Assembly (NCBI GenBank): GCA_025041195.1
Contig: JAKCFM010000001.1
Coordinates: 434,001 to 498,000 of the forward strand
Reading direction: 5' to 3'
Length of the DNA: 64,000 bases
Origin: Halobacteriales archaeon YIM A00013
GTDB taxonomy: Archaea; Halobacteriota; Halobacteria; Halobacteriales; Haloarculaceae
Under the pieces are notes generated by a model that saw only the letters and a program-made list of their open reading frames with translations, made no database searches and had not been told where the DNA came from. Made by a program: the position numbers and the translations under genes. Each line of letters begins with the position of its first letter. The first letter of the stretch is position 1. Shown here piece by piece: positions 9,410 to 17,928 of the stretch.

Positions 9410-9934
9410 ATGACCGAATTCGGTGACAGTGAGGACCCATCCGACCGAATTGCGGCGTCCTCCGAGGAGGCCAAATCTGCCTGGCAAGCGACGATCGAGG
9501 ACATGAACGGCATGGCCGACGAGCTCGCTGAACAGGGGTGGACGACGACGGCAATCGCTGCCGAGGACACGGCTCCAAATCCACCAGACAGTGAGGATGC
9601 TGAACGGTTCGGATTCATTCACGTCATTCCGGACAACCGGGCCACGGAGTTCACCGCGGCGTTCGATCGCGGGCACGGTGCCGGCGGTGGTTTCCAGGAG
9701 TATGAGGTGTATCGTTCGGAAGCAGCCGATCGCGCCTTTCAGGTGACGGTGATGTACGATGAGCCGTCTGCGAACGTCATTTTACTCGCTGGCAACTACG
9801 ATCTCCGCAAAGCCGACGCGCTGGCGACCGCCGCGCGAAAGCGTGGCGAGATCTATACCCACGTACAGACGCTTGATCAGACCGTTCTGGGCAGTTTCAA
9901 ACACGAGAGCTGGGAGCACTTCTTCCCGGAGTGA
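9410..9934 (+). CDS. Conserved haloarchaeal cytosolic protein (DUF7529-like)
   Basis: 174 residues, acidic and soluble, with no signal peptide. A TATA-like TTTAATG at 9381-9387 lies about 26 bp before the ATG, so the mRNA is probably leaderless. The central part carries RFGFIHVIPDNRATEFTAAF and FQVTVMYDEPSANVILLAGN, an alternating pattern suggesting an alpha/beta fold. The C-terminus is SFKHESWEHFFPE. It resembles the haloarchaeal family I know as DUF7529, for which I know no function. The convergent neighbour ends eight bases downstream, so this is a single-gene unit. Confidence 0.75.
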   Translation: MTEFGDSEDPSDRIAASSEEAKSAWQATIEDMNGMADELAEQGWTTTAIAAEDTAPNPPDSEDAERFGFIHVIPDNRATEFTAAFDRGHGAGGGFQEYEVYRSEAADRAFQVTVMYDEPSANVILLAGNYDLRKADALATAARKRGEIYTHVQTLDQTVLGSFKHESWEHFFPE

Positions 9935-9941
9935 GGTGCAC

Positions 9942-10253
9942 TCACAGCGGTGCAATCGCGCGAAAGAACATGCACAGGCCAATTCCGGCCGGAAATCCGC
10001 TCAGCAACCGACGAGCGGTCGTGCTTTCGTACTCAAACAGTTGCTGCCGTGTGCCGTCGATGGCCATTGGAACGAGCAACAGCAGCCACCAAATAGCGAC
10101 TGAGGGAGCAATCCAGAGGAGTTCGAGCAAAACACCAGCTATCAGTCCGGCGTAGATCGCCAGACAGCGTGCACAGACCGGCGTGGTGTATCCCTTGATC
10201 GTAATCGCTCGATCAGGGCGCCCATGACAGAGCATCCAGCGCGCGCTCATCGT
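9942..10253 (-). CDS. DUF2085 family membrane protein
   Basis: About 103 residues from the ATG at 10253. That ATG overlaps the stop of the upstream gene as ATGA, which decides the start against a longer frame reaching 10379. The sequence has the DUF2085 pattern: a Cys-His pair near the start (MLCHGRPDR), then PVCARCLAIYAG with a CxxC motif, followed by hydrophobic helices. DUF2085 proteins are small multi-helix membrane proteins with conserved cysteines that may bind a metal. Their function is unknown. It is co-transcribed with the membrane protein upstream. Confidence 0.82.
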   Translation of the reverse strand, partial: TMSARWMLCHGRPDRAITIKGYTTPVCARCLAIYAGLIAGVLLELLWIAPSVAIWWLLLLVPMAIDGTRQQLFEYESTTARRLLSGFPAGIGLCMFFRAIAPL

Positions 10254-10777
10254 CTGACACCGGCGGTAGTGAGTGCTCGATCTATGGTGGCGATGGCGGC
10301 AGCTCCACAGAGGAGTTCGATTGACGGCTCTGCGGTAGTCGGGACCAGCCGGATCGTCTGCTGTGAATCGCATAGCCACTCATACACGGCGGTGAACGAC
10401 ACAAGAAGCAATGGACCGACGAGCAGCCACAGCAGAGCGGTTCGTGGTTGTCCGAACAGGGCGGTAATTCCGGCCGTCCAGAACGCACCGAAACAACAAC
10501 AGCCAACAAACGAGGAGGACCGTTCGTACTCGATATCAATCTGGCCGGTTCGCTTGAACTCAAGCTCCGTATTTTCACCAGTGTTTGTGGTGAGCTGTAC
10601 GCTGTGGTCGGTAATCGAAACTCTGGGAGTGACCCCATCAGCGGGCGACGACGGCTGTGGGCTGTCGGTTGTGAACACAGACTGTGCGGTAACCGATTGG
10701 ATGGCTGATTCAACTCTCCCTGGAGTACCAGCAGTCGGTGGAGGGCACATAATTGGTACTGGTGTCTTGTTTACCAA
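10247..10777 (-). CDS. Membrane protein of unknown function
   Basis: 176 residues. The N-terminal 85 are polar, Ser/Thr/Pro-rich and lack a signal peptide. Then come RTGQIDIEYERSSSFVGCCC and two or three hydrophobic segments (about 95-150), followed by a short helix-rich tail. The codons CGATGA at its end provide the start of the DUF2085 gene, so the two are translationally coupled. I do not recognise the family. A cysteine triplet (GCCCFG) at the start of the first membrane helix is unusual for a haloarchaeal protein. The start could lie at an internal ATG near 10747. Confidence 0.65.
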   Translation of the reverse strand: MVNKTPVPIMCPPPTAGTPGRVESAIQSVTAQSVFTTDSPQPSSPADGVTPRVSITDHSVQLTTNTGENTELEFKRTGQIDIEYERSSSFVGCCCFGAFWTAGITALFGQPRTALLWLLVGPLLLVSFTAVYEWLCDSQQTIRLVPTTAEPSIELLCGAAAIATIDRALTTAGVRR

Positions 10778-10877
10778 ATATTTTGGCGAGCGACGCGTCT
10801 TGCAGCAGAGTCCATTCTATGAGTACCGTCTGCACACATGTGTAAGGCCTTTGTAGTCCGACGGCGACGGGTTCGAT

Positions 10878-11726
10878 ATGGACGTTACAGATGCGATGAC
10901 ACCACGTGACGAGCTGGTTACGGTGTCGATTCCGGGGTCGCGAGATGGTGCCCTGGAACACCTACGTAGCCGGGAGTTTTCTTCCGTTGCGGTTGTCAAA
11001 ACGGAAGACGGGACCGAAACGTTTCGTGGGCTGATCTCGCGAGAGACGCTGATCGAGAATCCAAACGAAGACCAGCTCGCGTTGCTGGTTGAGGAAGGCC
11101 CAACCACGACCGCGGACACCTCACTCACCTCTCTGAGTGAGATGATGGCAGACACCGGTACACGTCGCGTGCCGGTTGTGAGCGACGGCGAGCTTCATGG
11201 TATCATCACAATCACGGACGTAATCGATGCGATCGCCGATGGGCGGGCGGACGGCGACCAGCCCGTCGAAGGGTTTGCCACACAGACAGTCAACGCAATC
11301 TACGCGGAAACGCCCCTGTCGGTTGCAGAACGTGAGCTTCGCTTTGCCGATCTGCCGTATGCGATCGTCATCGACGATGCGACCGAGATCGCCGGCATTC
11401 TCACCGATGCTGATCTGATCGCCGTCGCCGAGATCGTCGAAGGCGAAGACGACACTGGCGGCGCAATGGCGGGCGACGACGACGAATGGATGTGGGAAGG
11501 GATCAAAACCATTGGCAACCGGTATTATCCCACGCGAAACGTCGAGTTTCCGGACGGAACGGTTAGTGATTACATGAGCGATGAGCTCGTGACGGTTTCA
11601 CGCACACAGACGGCCCAGGAGACCGCCCAGCTGATGATGCGCCACGATATCGAACAGGTTCCGCTGGTCAGCGGTGGCGAGCTGATCGGCATCGTCCAAG
11701 ATATGAATCTGCTGGAGGCAGTATGA
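10878..11726 (+). CDS. CBS-domain protein
   Basis: 282 residues made of repeated CBS motifs and nothing else. One begins at MDVTDAMTPRDELVTVSIPG, a second covers TTTADTSLTSLSEMMADTGT then RRVPVVSDGELHGIITITD, a third is around residues 145-190, and a fourth runs from TVSDYMSDELVTVSRTQTAQ to VPLVSGGELIGIVQDMN at the end. CBS pairs bind adenosyl nucleotides and act as energy or ligand sensors. There is no fused enzyme domain, so this is a stand-alone sensor or regulator. Its stop overlaps the start of glycyl-tRNA synthetase (ATGA), so the two are made together. The acidic linker EIVEGEDDTGG separates the third and fourth motifs. Confidence 0.92.
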   Translation: MDVTDAMTPRDELVTVSIPGSRDGALEHLRSREFSSVAVVKTEDGTETFRGLISRETLIENPNEDQLALLVEEGPTTTADTSLTSLSEMMADTGTRRVPVVSDGELHGIITITDVIDAIADGRADGDQPVEGFATQTVNAIYAETPLSVAERELRFADLPYAIVIDDATEIAGILTDADLIAVAEIVEGEDDTGGAMAGDDDEWMWEGIKTIGNRYYPTRNVEFPDGTVSDYMSDELVTVSRTQTAQETAQLMMRHDIEQVPLVSGGELIGIVQDMNLLEAV

Positions 11727-13417
11727 GCGAGCCGCTCACTGAACTGGCCAAACGCCGTGGGTTTTACTTCCAGTCTAGCGGCGCCTACGGCGGGACCGCC
11801 GGATTTTACACCTACGGTCCCCAGGGCGCAGCACTCAAACGAAACGTGATTGACGCATGGCGCGAGCGATTCATCACCCAGGAAGGCCACATGGAGATCG
11901 ACGCGCCGACCGTCATGGGAGAGCCGGTGTTTGAGGCGTCTGGCCATCTCGACACGTTCGATGATATGATCATCGAATGCCCGGCCTGTGAGCGCAGTTT
12001 CCGCGCCGACCATCTCGTCGAAGACGAAACCCCGATTGAGGACGCAGAGGCGATGTCGTTCGAAGCAATCGAGGAGACGATCGCCGAGAACGAGCTCAGC
12101 TGTCCGTCCTGTGGGGAGTCGCTCGCAGACGTTGCGGTGTCAGCGTTCAATCTCATGTTCGAGACGAACATCGGGCCAGGGTCGTCCGCACCGGGCTATC
12201 TCCGTCCAGAGACCGCACAGGGGATCTTCGTGGAGTTTCCTCAGCTCAAGGAGTATGCGCGCAATCAGCTCCCGTTCGGTGTGGCCCAGGTCGGGCGAGC
12301 CTATCGCAATGAGATCAGTCCACGCCGGTCGATCGTCCGCGTCCGTGAGTTCACACAGGCAGAACTCGAGCTGTTCATCGATCCCGAGCGAGACACGCCA
12401 CCGATCGATCGAGTCCAAAACGTCACCGTGCCGTTGTATTCGGCCACCGCACAGGAGGGTGACGGCGACGTCGTCCGAATGACGATCGGCGAGGCTGTCG
12501 AAGATGAGCTCGTCGAGGAGTGGATCGCGTACTATCTCGCAATCGCCGCAGAATGGTACGAATCGGTCGGGATCGACATGGAGCGATTCCGGTACCGACA
12601 GCACCGACCCGACGAACTCTCGCATTATGCCTCCGATACGTGGGATGCAGAAGTGTCGGTCGATGGCAACTGGATCGAGCTCACCGGCTTTGCCTATCGT
12701 GGATCGTACGATCTGACGAAACACGACGACCACTCCAATGAGGAGTTCACCATCTTCCGCCAGTACGACGAGCCGGTTACCGTCGAGGAGCCATCCGTCG
12801 ATCCAGAGATGAGCGTGCTCGGGCCGGAGTACGGCTCTGAGGCCGGCAAAATCGCCGACGAGCTGGCGTCGCTGGCGGAGTCCGACCCCGACGCGTTCGA
12901 CGCAGAGTCCGTGACGGTCACCGTCGGTGGCGAATCGTACACGATCGACACCGACGTGACGAACTTCTCGCGAACGGCGACGAAAAACGGCGAACACATC
13001 ACGCCACACGTCGTCGAGCCGTCGTTCGGCGTCGATCGACTGCTGTACACGATCCTGGCGCACAACTACCGCGAGGACGAGGTCGAGGGCGAACGCCGTC
13101 GATCGTTGTCGCTGCCATCGTCAATCGCGCCAACGACGGTTGGTGTCTTCCCGTTGATGACCAAAGACGGTCTCGGCGATCGTGCCCGAGAGCTCGCACG
13201 CAAACTCCGCGTCGCGGGCTTTACCGTCACGTACGACGACTCCGGGCAGATCGGTCGGCGCTATCGACGCCAGGACGAAATCGGAACGCCGTTTTGTGTC
13301 ACTGTGGATCACGAATCGCTCGAAGACGATACGGTGACGGTTCGCGAGCGCGATACGATGGCCCAAGAACGCGTCCCCGTGGACGACCTCAAGGACTATC
13401 TCACAGACCGGACGTAG
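11723..13417 (+). CDS. glyS: Glycyl-tRNA synthetase (class II)
   Basis: 564 residues of the archaeal/eukaryotic dimeric glycyl-tRNA synthetase, which charges tRNA-Gly in the cytoplasm. The N-terminal FYFQSSGAYGGTAGFYTYGP is diagnostic. A zinc-binding insert has two CxxC pairs, CPACERSF near residue 87 and CPSCGESL near 130. Class II motif 2 is AYRNEISPRRSIVRVREFTQ around 195 and motif 3 EPSFGVDRLLY near 434. The C-terminal part is the anticodon-binding domain (from about SIAPTTVGVFPLM on). It overlaps the CBS gene by four bases and is followed immediately, with zero gap, by the dolichol-kinase-like gene. Confidence 0.97.
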   Translation: MSEPLTELAKRRGFYFQSSGAYGGTAGFYTYGPQGAALKRNVIDAWRERFITQEGHMEIDAPTVMGEPVFEASGHLDTFDDMIIECPACERSFRADHLVEDETPIEDAEAMSFEAIEETIAENELSCPSCGESLADVAVSAFNLMFETNIGPGSSAPGYLRPETAQGIFVEFPQLKEYARNQLPFGVAQVGRAYRNEISPRRSIVRVREFTQAELELFIDPERDTPPIDRVQNVTVPLYSATAQEGDGDVVRMTIGEAVEDELVEEWIAYYLAIAAEWYESVGIDMERFRYRQHRPDELSHYASDTWDAEVSVDGNWIELTGFAYRGSYDLTKHDDHSNEEFTIFRQYDEPVTVEEPSVDPEMSVLGPEYGSEAGKIADELASLAESDPDAFDAESVTVTVGGESYTIDTDVTNFSRTATKNGEHITPHVVEPSFGVDRLLYTILAHNYREDEVEGERRRSLSLPSSIAPTTVGVFPLMTKDGLGDRARELARKLRVAGFTVTYDDSGQIGRRYRRQDEIGTPFCVTVDHESLEDDTVTVRERDTMAQERVPVDDLKDYLTDRT

Positions 13418-13990
13418 ATGGATCCCGAGTTCGAGCGACGACTCGTTCACTGCTCCGGCGCGCTCGTGCCACTGGGCTATCTTCAGGGGGTGCTCAGCTG
13501 GCAGGCTGTGCAGCTGTTATTTGCTGGGTGTAGTCTCTGCGCGCTCGGTATCGAGTGGGCGCGGCTCTCCGACCGAGTCGACCTCGGGCCGTTTGCAGCC
13601 ATGTTGCGCGAGTACGAACACGATGGACCGGCTGGCTATTTGCTCTATTTTCTCGGTACGGTCGTCGTCGTGTGGACCGTTTCGCCAACGATCGCGGTCC
13701 CATCGCTGCTGGTGTTGATGGTCGCTGATCCCCTGATTGGCGTGGTGTGCTCCGGGGGAACGCCACCAAGCAAGCCACCGCACGTGCTGGCGGCGATGTT
13801 CGTGGTGAGCTGGCTGCTCGCAATTGCCTTTGTGGGCCCGGTGGCGGCGATCTGTGGCGCGATTGGGGCCACGATTGCAGACGGAAAGAAACCGGTCGTG
13901 TTCGGACACGTCATCGATGACAACCTCTCGATTCCGCCGCTCGTCGCGGTCGGTATTATTGTGGGTAACTGGACTGTCGGTGTTGTGTGA
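13418..13990 (+). CDS. Dolichol/phytol kinase-like membrane protein
   Basis: 190 residues, with about five or six membrane segments. It starts on the base after the glyS stop. The pattern resembles the CTP-dependent lipid kinase/cytidylyltransferase group (Sec59, phytol kinase). VADPLIGVVCSGGTPPSKP corresponds to the nucleotide-binding loop, and the end carries ADGKKPVVFGHVIDDNLSIP, close to the conserved Asp-Gly and Asp-Asn-Leu motifs of that group. Haloarchaea use dolichol phosphate as the lipid carrier for N-glycosylation, so phosphorylation of dolichol is a reasonable but unproven role. It belongs to the CBS-glyS transcript. Confidence 0.8.
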   Translation: MDPEFERRLVHCSGALVPLGYLQGVLSWQAVQLLFAGCSLCALGIEWARLSDRVDLGPFAAMLREYEHDGPAGYLLYFLGTVVVVWTVSPTIAVPSLLVLMVADPLIGVVCSGGTPPSKPPHVLAAMFVVSWLLAIAFVGPVAAICGAIGATIADGKKPVVFGHVIDDNLSIPPLVAVGIIVGNWTVGVV

Positions 13991-14014
13991 CCTGGCCGCG
14001 CCCGCCGGACGGGA

Positions 14015-14024
14015 ACGCTTAAGC
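14015..14024 (+). promoter_or_regulatory. TATA-like promoter element of hef
   Basis: ACGCTTAAGC lies about 28 bp before the hef ATG at 14049. That spacing would place transcription initiation at or close to the start codon, as in leaderless haloarchaeal genes. It supports ATG 14049 over the longer frame that opens at 13824 inside the preceding gene. Confidence 0.6.
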
Positions 14025-14048
14025 TGCCGTGCCGGGGTAGCTACCACA

Positions 14049-16412
14049 ATGGCGGCCGGAACGTCAGCGATCGATCTCGACCATCCACTGCTCACCCCAG
14101 CGCTACTAGAGCGACGCGAGTATCAGCTCTCGCTCGCAAACACGGCGCGCTCCGATCACACGCTCGTGAGTCTGGCGACCGGACTGGGGAAAACGACCGT
14201 GAGTCTGCTCGTGACGGCCCATCGACTGGGGGCAATCGAGGAACAGCCCTCGCGATCACTGTTGCTCGCACCAACCAAACCGCTGGTCGAACAGCACGCC
14301 GCGTTTTATCGCGAGGCGCTGACGATCGATGACGAACGGATCGTCGTCTTCACCGGTGGTGTGTCGCCCGACGACCGGGCCGAACTGTTCGAAGATGCCC
14401 GGGTTGTCGTCGCGACGCCTCAGGTGATCGAAAACGATCTCATAGCCAACCGAATCTCGCTTGAGACCGTCGTTCACTGCACGTTCGATGAGTGTCACCG
14501 AGCGACCGGCGACTACGCCTACAACTATATTGCAGAGCGCTATCACCAGGACGCCGTGCATCCGCTGGTGACGGCGATGAGCGCCTCGCCTGGCGGCACG
14601 AAAGAAGAAATTCTGACGGTCTGTGAGAATCTCGGCCTATCCGATGTGGCCGTTATGACCGAGGACGACGCCGACGTGAGCGAGCACACCTACGAAACGA
14701 CGATCGACTGGGAGAAGATCGAGCTTCCAGAAGCGATCATCACCATTCGGGATTCGCTCAATGACGTCATTCGTGACCGTCTTGAAGCGCTGCGTGAACT
14801 CGGCGTCACGAACGTTTCGAGCCCGGACTGCTCGCAGAAACAGCTCAACGCAATGCGTGGAAAGCTCCAGCGGCTGATCGACGCCGGCAACAGCGATGGC
14901 TACGAGGGAATGTCGCTCCACGCCGAGCTGATGAAGCTCCGTCGGGCGGTCGAACTTGTCGAAACACAGAGCGTCGAATCACTCCGGCGGTATTTCGAAC
15001 GCCAGCGCAACGCGGCCAAATCCTCCGGGGCGTCGAAAGCTGCCCAGCGATTCGTGAGCGATCCAGCCGTTCGTTCGGCGATGGACGCCGCCGAATCGTT
15101 TGATGATCTGCACCCGAAGTTCCGACGCGCCCGCATCTTGCTCGCCCAGACGCTGGGCATCGACGATGGCGAGCGCGTGATCGTGTTCACCGAGTCGCGC
15201 GACACCGCAGAAACGCTCACTTCGTTTTTCAACGATCATTTCAAAACCCGCAAGTTCGTTGGCCAGGCCGACACGGATGGCTCAGAGGGGATGACCCAGA
15301 CCGAACAGCGCGAAACCTTACAGGCGTTTCGCGAGGGCGAATTCGAGGTACTCGTTTCCACTTCGGTCGCTGAAGAGGGCCTCGACGTGCCGGAGGTGGA
15401 TCTGGTGTTGTTCTATGAGCCGGTTCCCAAGGGCATTCGCTCGATTCAGCGGAAAGGCCGAACCGGCCGTGGGCGCGAGGGCCACGTGGTGGTGCTGCTC
15501 GCCGAGGACACCCGCGATGAGGCCTTTTTCTGGATCTCTCGCCGGGAAGAAAAACGCATGCAGTCCGAGCTGGAATCGCTCAAGGAAGTGGCCGGTGCGG
15601 TTCGATCAGAGCTCTCCCAGACGATCGCAACTGACCCGTCAGACGGGCAGTCGACACAGCCCCAGTCCGGCCAGACCGCGCTCGATGCGTTCGAGCAACC
15701 AGCGGAGCCAGCCACTGAAGCGCCGGTTACGGATGATCCACCAACCCCCAGCGACGACGACGGTGTCGAAATCGTCATCGATCAGCGAGAGCTCGACGCG
15801 ACGATCGCCAGATCGCTCTCGACGCGCGATCAGCTCACCACCCGGCTCGAAACGCTCGATGTGGGTGATTACATCTGCTCGGATCGGGTCGTCGTCGAAC
15901 GGAAATCGGTCAGTGACTTTCTGGATACGATCGTCGAAGGTGACCGATCGATGTTCGAGCAGGTCAGCGCGGCAACCCGGAGCTATCAGCGCCCGATCGT
16001 CGTGGTGGAAGGCGCACAAGACGCGCTCTTCGAAGGGCGAAACATCCATCCGAACGCCATTCGGGGCGCACTGTCCTCGCTCGCGATCGATTTCGGCGCA
16101 AGCGTGCTGTTTACGCCAGACGAAGACGGCACCACTGAGCTGCTGGCCACGATCGCCAAGCGCGAGCAGCTCGACGATGACCGAACCGTGAGTGTTCACG
16201 GCGACAAGCACAGCAAAACCGTGGCCGAACAACAGGAGTACGTCGTGAGTGCGATCGCAGAGGTCGGCCCCGTCACCGCCCAGGCGCTCTTGAGCGAGTT
16301 TGGCACCGTCGAGAACGTGATGACCGCCACTGAAGACGATCTCCAGACCGTCTCTGGGGTCGGTGAGGTTACCGCGGCCAGAATTCGAGACGTTCTCACT
16401 GCCGAATACTGA
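14049..16412 (+). CDS. hef: Hef helicase-nuclease (XPF/FANCM family)
   Basis: 787 residues. The N-terminal superfamily 2 helicase has Walker A TGLGKTT near residue 44, a Walker B written DECH (FDECHRATGDYAY, near 147), and a C-terminal helicase half with STSVAEEGLDVPEVDLVLFY and RKGRTGRGREGHV. After an acidic/Pro linker comes the ERCC4 nuclease, with VVVERKSVSDF near 616 holding the ERKxxxD metal motif. Two helix-hairpin-helix repeats at the end include LLSEFGTVENVM and VSGVGEVTAARI. Hef processes stalled forks and branched DNA. In Haloferax volcanii it becomes essential when Holliday-junction cleavage by Hjc is absent. Both halves look intact. Confidence 0.96.
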   Translation: MAAGTSAIDLDHPLLTPALLERREYQLSLANTARSDHTLVSLATGLGKTTVSLLVTAHRLGAIEEQPSRSLLLAPTKPLVEQHAAFYREALTIDDERIVVFTGGVSPDDRAELFEDARVVVATPQVIENDLIANRISLETVVHCTFDECHRATGDYAYNYIAERYHQDAVHPLVTAMSASPGGTKEEILTVCENLGLSDVAVMTEDDADVSEHTYETTIDWEKIELPEAIITIRDSLNDVIRDRLEALRELGVTNVSSPDCSQKQLNAMRGKLQRLIDAGNSDGYEGMSLHAELMKLRRAVELVETQSVESLRRYFERQRNAAKSSGASKAAQRFVSDPAVRSAMDAAESFDDLHPKFRRARILLAQTLGIDDGERVIVFTESRDTAETLTSFFNDHFKTRKFVGQADTDGSEGMTQTEQRETLQAFREGEFEVLVSTSVAEEGLDVPEVDLVLFYEPVPKGIRSIQRKGRTGRGREGHVVVLLAEDTRDEAFFWISRREEKRMQSELESLKEVAGAVRSELSQTIATDPSDGQSTQPQSGQTALDAFEQPAEPATEAPVTDDPPTPSDDDGVEIVIDQRELDATIARSLSTRDQLTTRLETLDVGDYICSDRVVVERKSVSDFLDTIVEGDRSMFEQVSAATRSYQRPIVVVEGAQDALFEGRNIHPNAIRGALSSLAIDFGASVLFTPDEDGTTELLATIAKREQLDDDRTVSVHGDKHSKTVAEQQEYVVSAIAEVGPVTAQALLSEFGTVENVMTATEDDLQTVSGVGEVTAARIRDVLTAEY

Positions 16413-16462
16413 ACATATCAGCACCGAATATTTATTACGGTAATTAACCAGTGTACAGCTGT

Positions 16463-16930
16463 ATGAGTCAGAGTAACGCGATCAGTCGATCGGAGTTTCT
16501 GGTCTGGAACGACACCTCCATACGCAAACGCGCGATTATAGCGGGCGCAATCATCGGAGCGTTGGTGAACCTGAGCGCAATGGTCGTTCCGCTGTTCACG
16601 ACGATTGGCGGCGGAATTATCGCGGGAATTGTGGCAGGCTACTGGATCGGTGGACTGCGCGGATGGATCCACGGGCTACTCGCGGGCGTTGGAGCGGGTC
16701 TCGTTGGCGGCTGGGTGGTTGCGCTCATGGGAGCACTCCTCGGCATGTACATCGCGCCACCGCTGCTTGTCTTGCAACTGGCTGGCCTCCAGTCGCCCGT
16801 CTTCTCTGCGTTTGGCGGGTCGGTGTTCCTGGGGCTGGTGGTCGGACTGTTCATCATCTTCGATGGGATCATTGGGGGCCTTCTTGGCGCCGCCGTGCGG
16901 TCGGGTGTCGATGCAGTGCTCGGTCGATAG
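16463..16930 (+). CDS. Glycine-rich multi-pass membrane protein (DUF5518-like)
   Basis: 155 residues from the ATG at 16463, with a TATA-like element (GAATATTTATT, about 16423-16433) in front. A 25-residue polar N-terminus is followed by four hydrophobic segments rich in GxxxG packing motifs, such as IIAGIVAGYWIGGLRGWIHG and LLGAAVRSGVDAVLGR at the end. The layout recalls the haloarchaeal DUF5518 family, but the similarity may only be composition. No catalytic residues are visible. It is monocistronic, convergent with nothing, and about 110 bp ahead of another membrane-protein gene. Confidence 0.7.
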   Translation: MSQSNAISRSEFLVWNDTSIRKRAIIAGAIIGALVNLSAMVVPLFTTIGGGIIAGIVAGYWIGGLRGWIHGLLAGVGAGLVGGWVVALMGALLGMYIAPPLLVLQLAGLQSPVFSAFGGSVFLGLVVGLFIIFDGIIGGLLGAAVRSGVDAVLGR

Positions 16931-17040
16931 CTGATCGATTCCCGATTTGACGACTCTGACTCGATGATTTCGACGATGGTTTTCAACGACCCGATTATTC
17001 TCGCACGAGCTTTTTATCAGTGCAGCGATGGTGCCGTGGT

Positions 17041-17580
17041 ATGACACGATCGGTCCGTTCGAAGCTGTACGATCTGACTGGCATTGAAGGCGAAAACATC
17101 GAGGCGATCGTAATTGCATCGCTGTTCGGTGCGTTCCAGGCGATCATCGTCTTTCATTTCGGTGACGTGACGGGAATAAAAATGATTGGGGCATCGGTTG
17201 GCCACTGGGATACGATCACCGGCGGACTCATGGTAACTGTTTTCAGTCTCATCTTCGGTGGGATCTTCCTTGGTGTCATCGCTGGATCGGTCAACCCGTT
17301 CGTCACACGCGTGATTATGCTCTCGCGAAACTCAGCCGTGTTACAGAAGGTTCTCGTCCCACTGCTTACGCGATCTGCACTCGGCGTTACACTCGCGGGG
17401 ATCGGCCAGCTCTACGGGATTATCGTTGGGCTCGTTTTCCACGGCGTCATCTTGCAGCTGTGGCTCGAATCGATCGGAGCCCCCGCTCAGTTCCCGGCGT
17501 TCGGTCTTGCCTCGACGGTGGCCTGGATGGCCTACGGCGCGACGATGGGACTCGTCTACGGACTACTGATGGAACGGTAA
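17041..17580 (+). CDS. Multi-pass membrane protein of unknown function
   Basis: 179 residues, beginning at the ATG 17041. A TATA-like CTTTTTATC (17009-17017) lies about 25 bp upstream, which favours this start over one seven codons earlier. Four or five hydrophobic segments are visible, including SLIFGGIFLGVIAGSVNPFV and AGIGQLYGIIVGLVFHGVIL. The N-terminus TRSVRSKLYDLTGIEGENIE is charged and cytoplasmic by the positive-inside rule. I do not recognise the family. The end, GATMGLVYGLLMER, resembles proteins that carry six to eight helices, so it could be one half of a dimeric channel-like fold. Confidence 0.65.
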   Translation: MTRSVRSKLYDLTGIEGENIEAIVIASLFGAFQAIIVFHFGDVTGIKMIGASVGHWDTITGGLMVTVFSLIFGGIFLGVIAGSVNPFVTRVIMLSRNSAVLQKVLVPLLTRSALGVTLAGIGQLYGIIVGLVFHGVILQLWLESIGAPAQFPAFGLASTVAWMAYGATMGLVYGLLMER

Positions 17581-17698
17581 CGAAGGGTTCCATAACTGAT
17601 TTTGATCGTTCAATCGCTGTCATCTAATGAATAAAGGATATTCCTTCCTACCTGCCGTTTTCGGTCAATAGAGGCCGTCTCCCGAATTCCATGTTAAA
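17581..17698. other. Intergenic stretch before the RNA-like segment
   Basis: No gene seen. AT-rich at 17595-17645, then more balanced. TGTTAAATGC near 17692-17701 is a candidate TATA element that could drive the structured segment that follows. Together with the segments downstream it makes a 348-bp stretch without a protein gene. Confidence 0.4.
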
Positions 17699-17831
17699 TG
17701 CCCACGTATAGCCGGGTAAAAGTTCTCACAGAGTGACATAGAACTCTTGCCCGGGCCGACGCGTCCAGGGACGGACGGCGTCAGACCCTGCGTCTGGCCG
17801 GGAAGCCAGCTGAGAAATGTCGTCAACAGTG
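17699..17831 (+). ncRNA. Candidate structured RNA with two stem-loops and an ACA trinucleotide
   Basis: The region is GC-rich in an AT-rich gap and has no reading frame worth calling. The first stem-loop pairs CCGGG (17712-17716) with CCCGG (17750-17754), and AGTTCT (17721-17726) with AGAACT (17740-17745). An internal loop of four bases on each side separates the two helices. The second stem-loop pairs CAGAC (17782-17786) with GTCTG (17792-17796), flanked by GGC/GCC. An ACA stands at 17826-17828 near the proposed 3' end. A helix-internal loop-helix layout with ACA is what archaeal H/ACA guide RNAs look like. The pocket-to-ACA distances do not fit cleanly, so the class is open. It could also be a 5' element of the DUF6230 operon. 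Confidence 0.35.
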
Positions 17832-17875
17832 CCACCGAGTGAACAGACTCAATTACGATATGTTCATTTCGGCAG

Positions 17876-17884
17876 ATATATATG
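17876..17884 (+). promoter_or_regulatory. TATA-like element of the DUF6230 operon
   Basis: ATATATATG about 45-50 bp before the ATG at 17929. It lies 45 bp after the end of the candidate RNA. A start of transcription about 26 bp downstream would give a leader of roughly 25 nt. This favours ATG 17929 over the longer frame that begins at 17839 upstream of the element. Confidence 0.5.
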
Positions 17885-17928
17885 GTTTCCCGACATCGGC
17901 CACTTTGGCACGCACGACATTGTCAACC

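Noticed and set aside
12140-13063. 307-residue minus-strand frame opposite glyS
   Set aside because: Antisense to conserved glycyl-tRNA synthetase motifs; composition is unlike haloarchaeal proteins.
15639-16424. 261-residue minus-strand frame opposite the Hef nuclease domain
   Set aside because: Shadow of hef; rich in His/Arg/Cys and without the acidic bias of local proteins.
17740-17831. Possible SRP RNA or RNase P RNA
   Set aside because: The conserved SRP helix 8 motif and the RNase P P4 elements are not visible, and the segment is too short for either.
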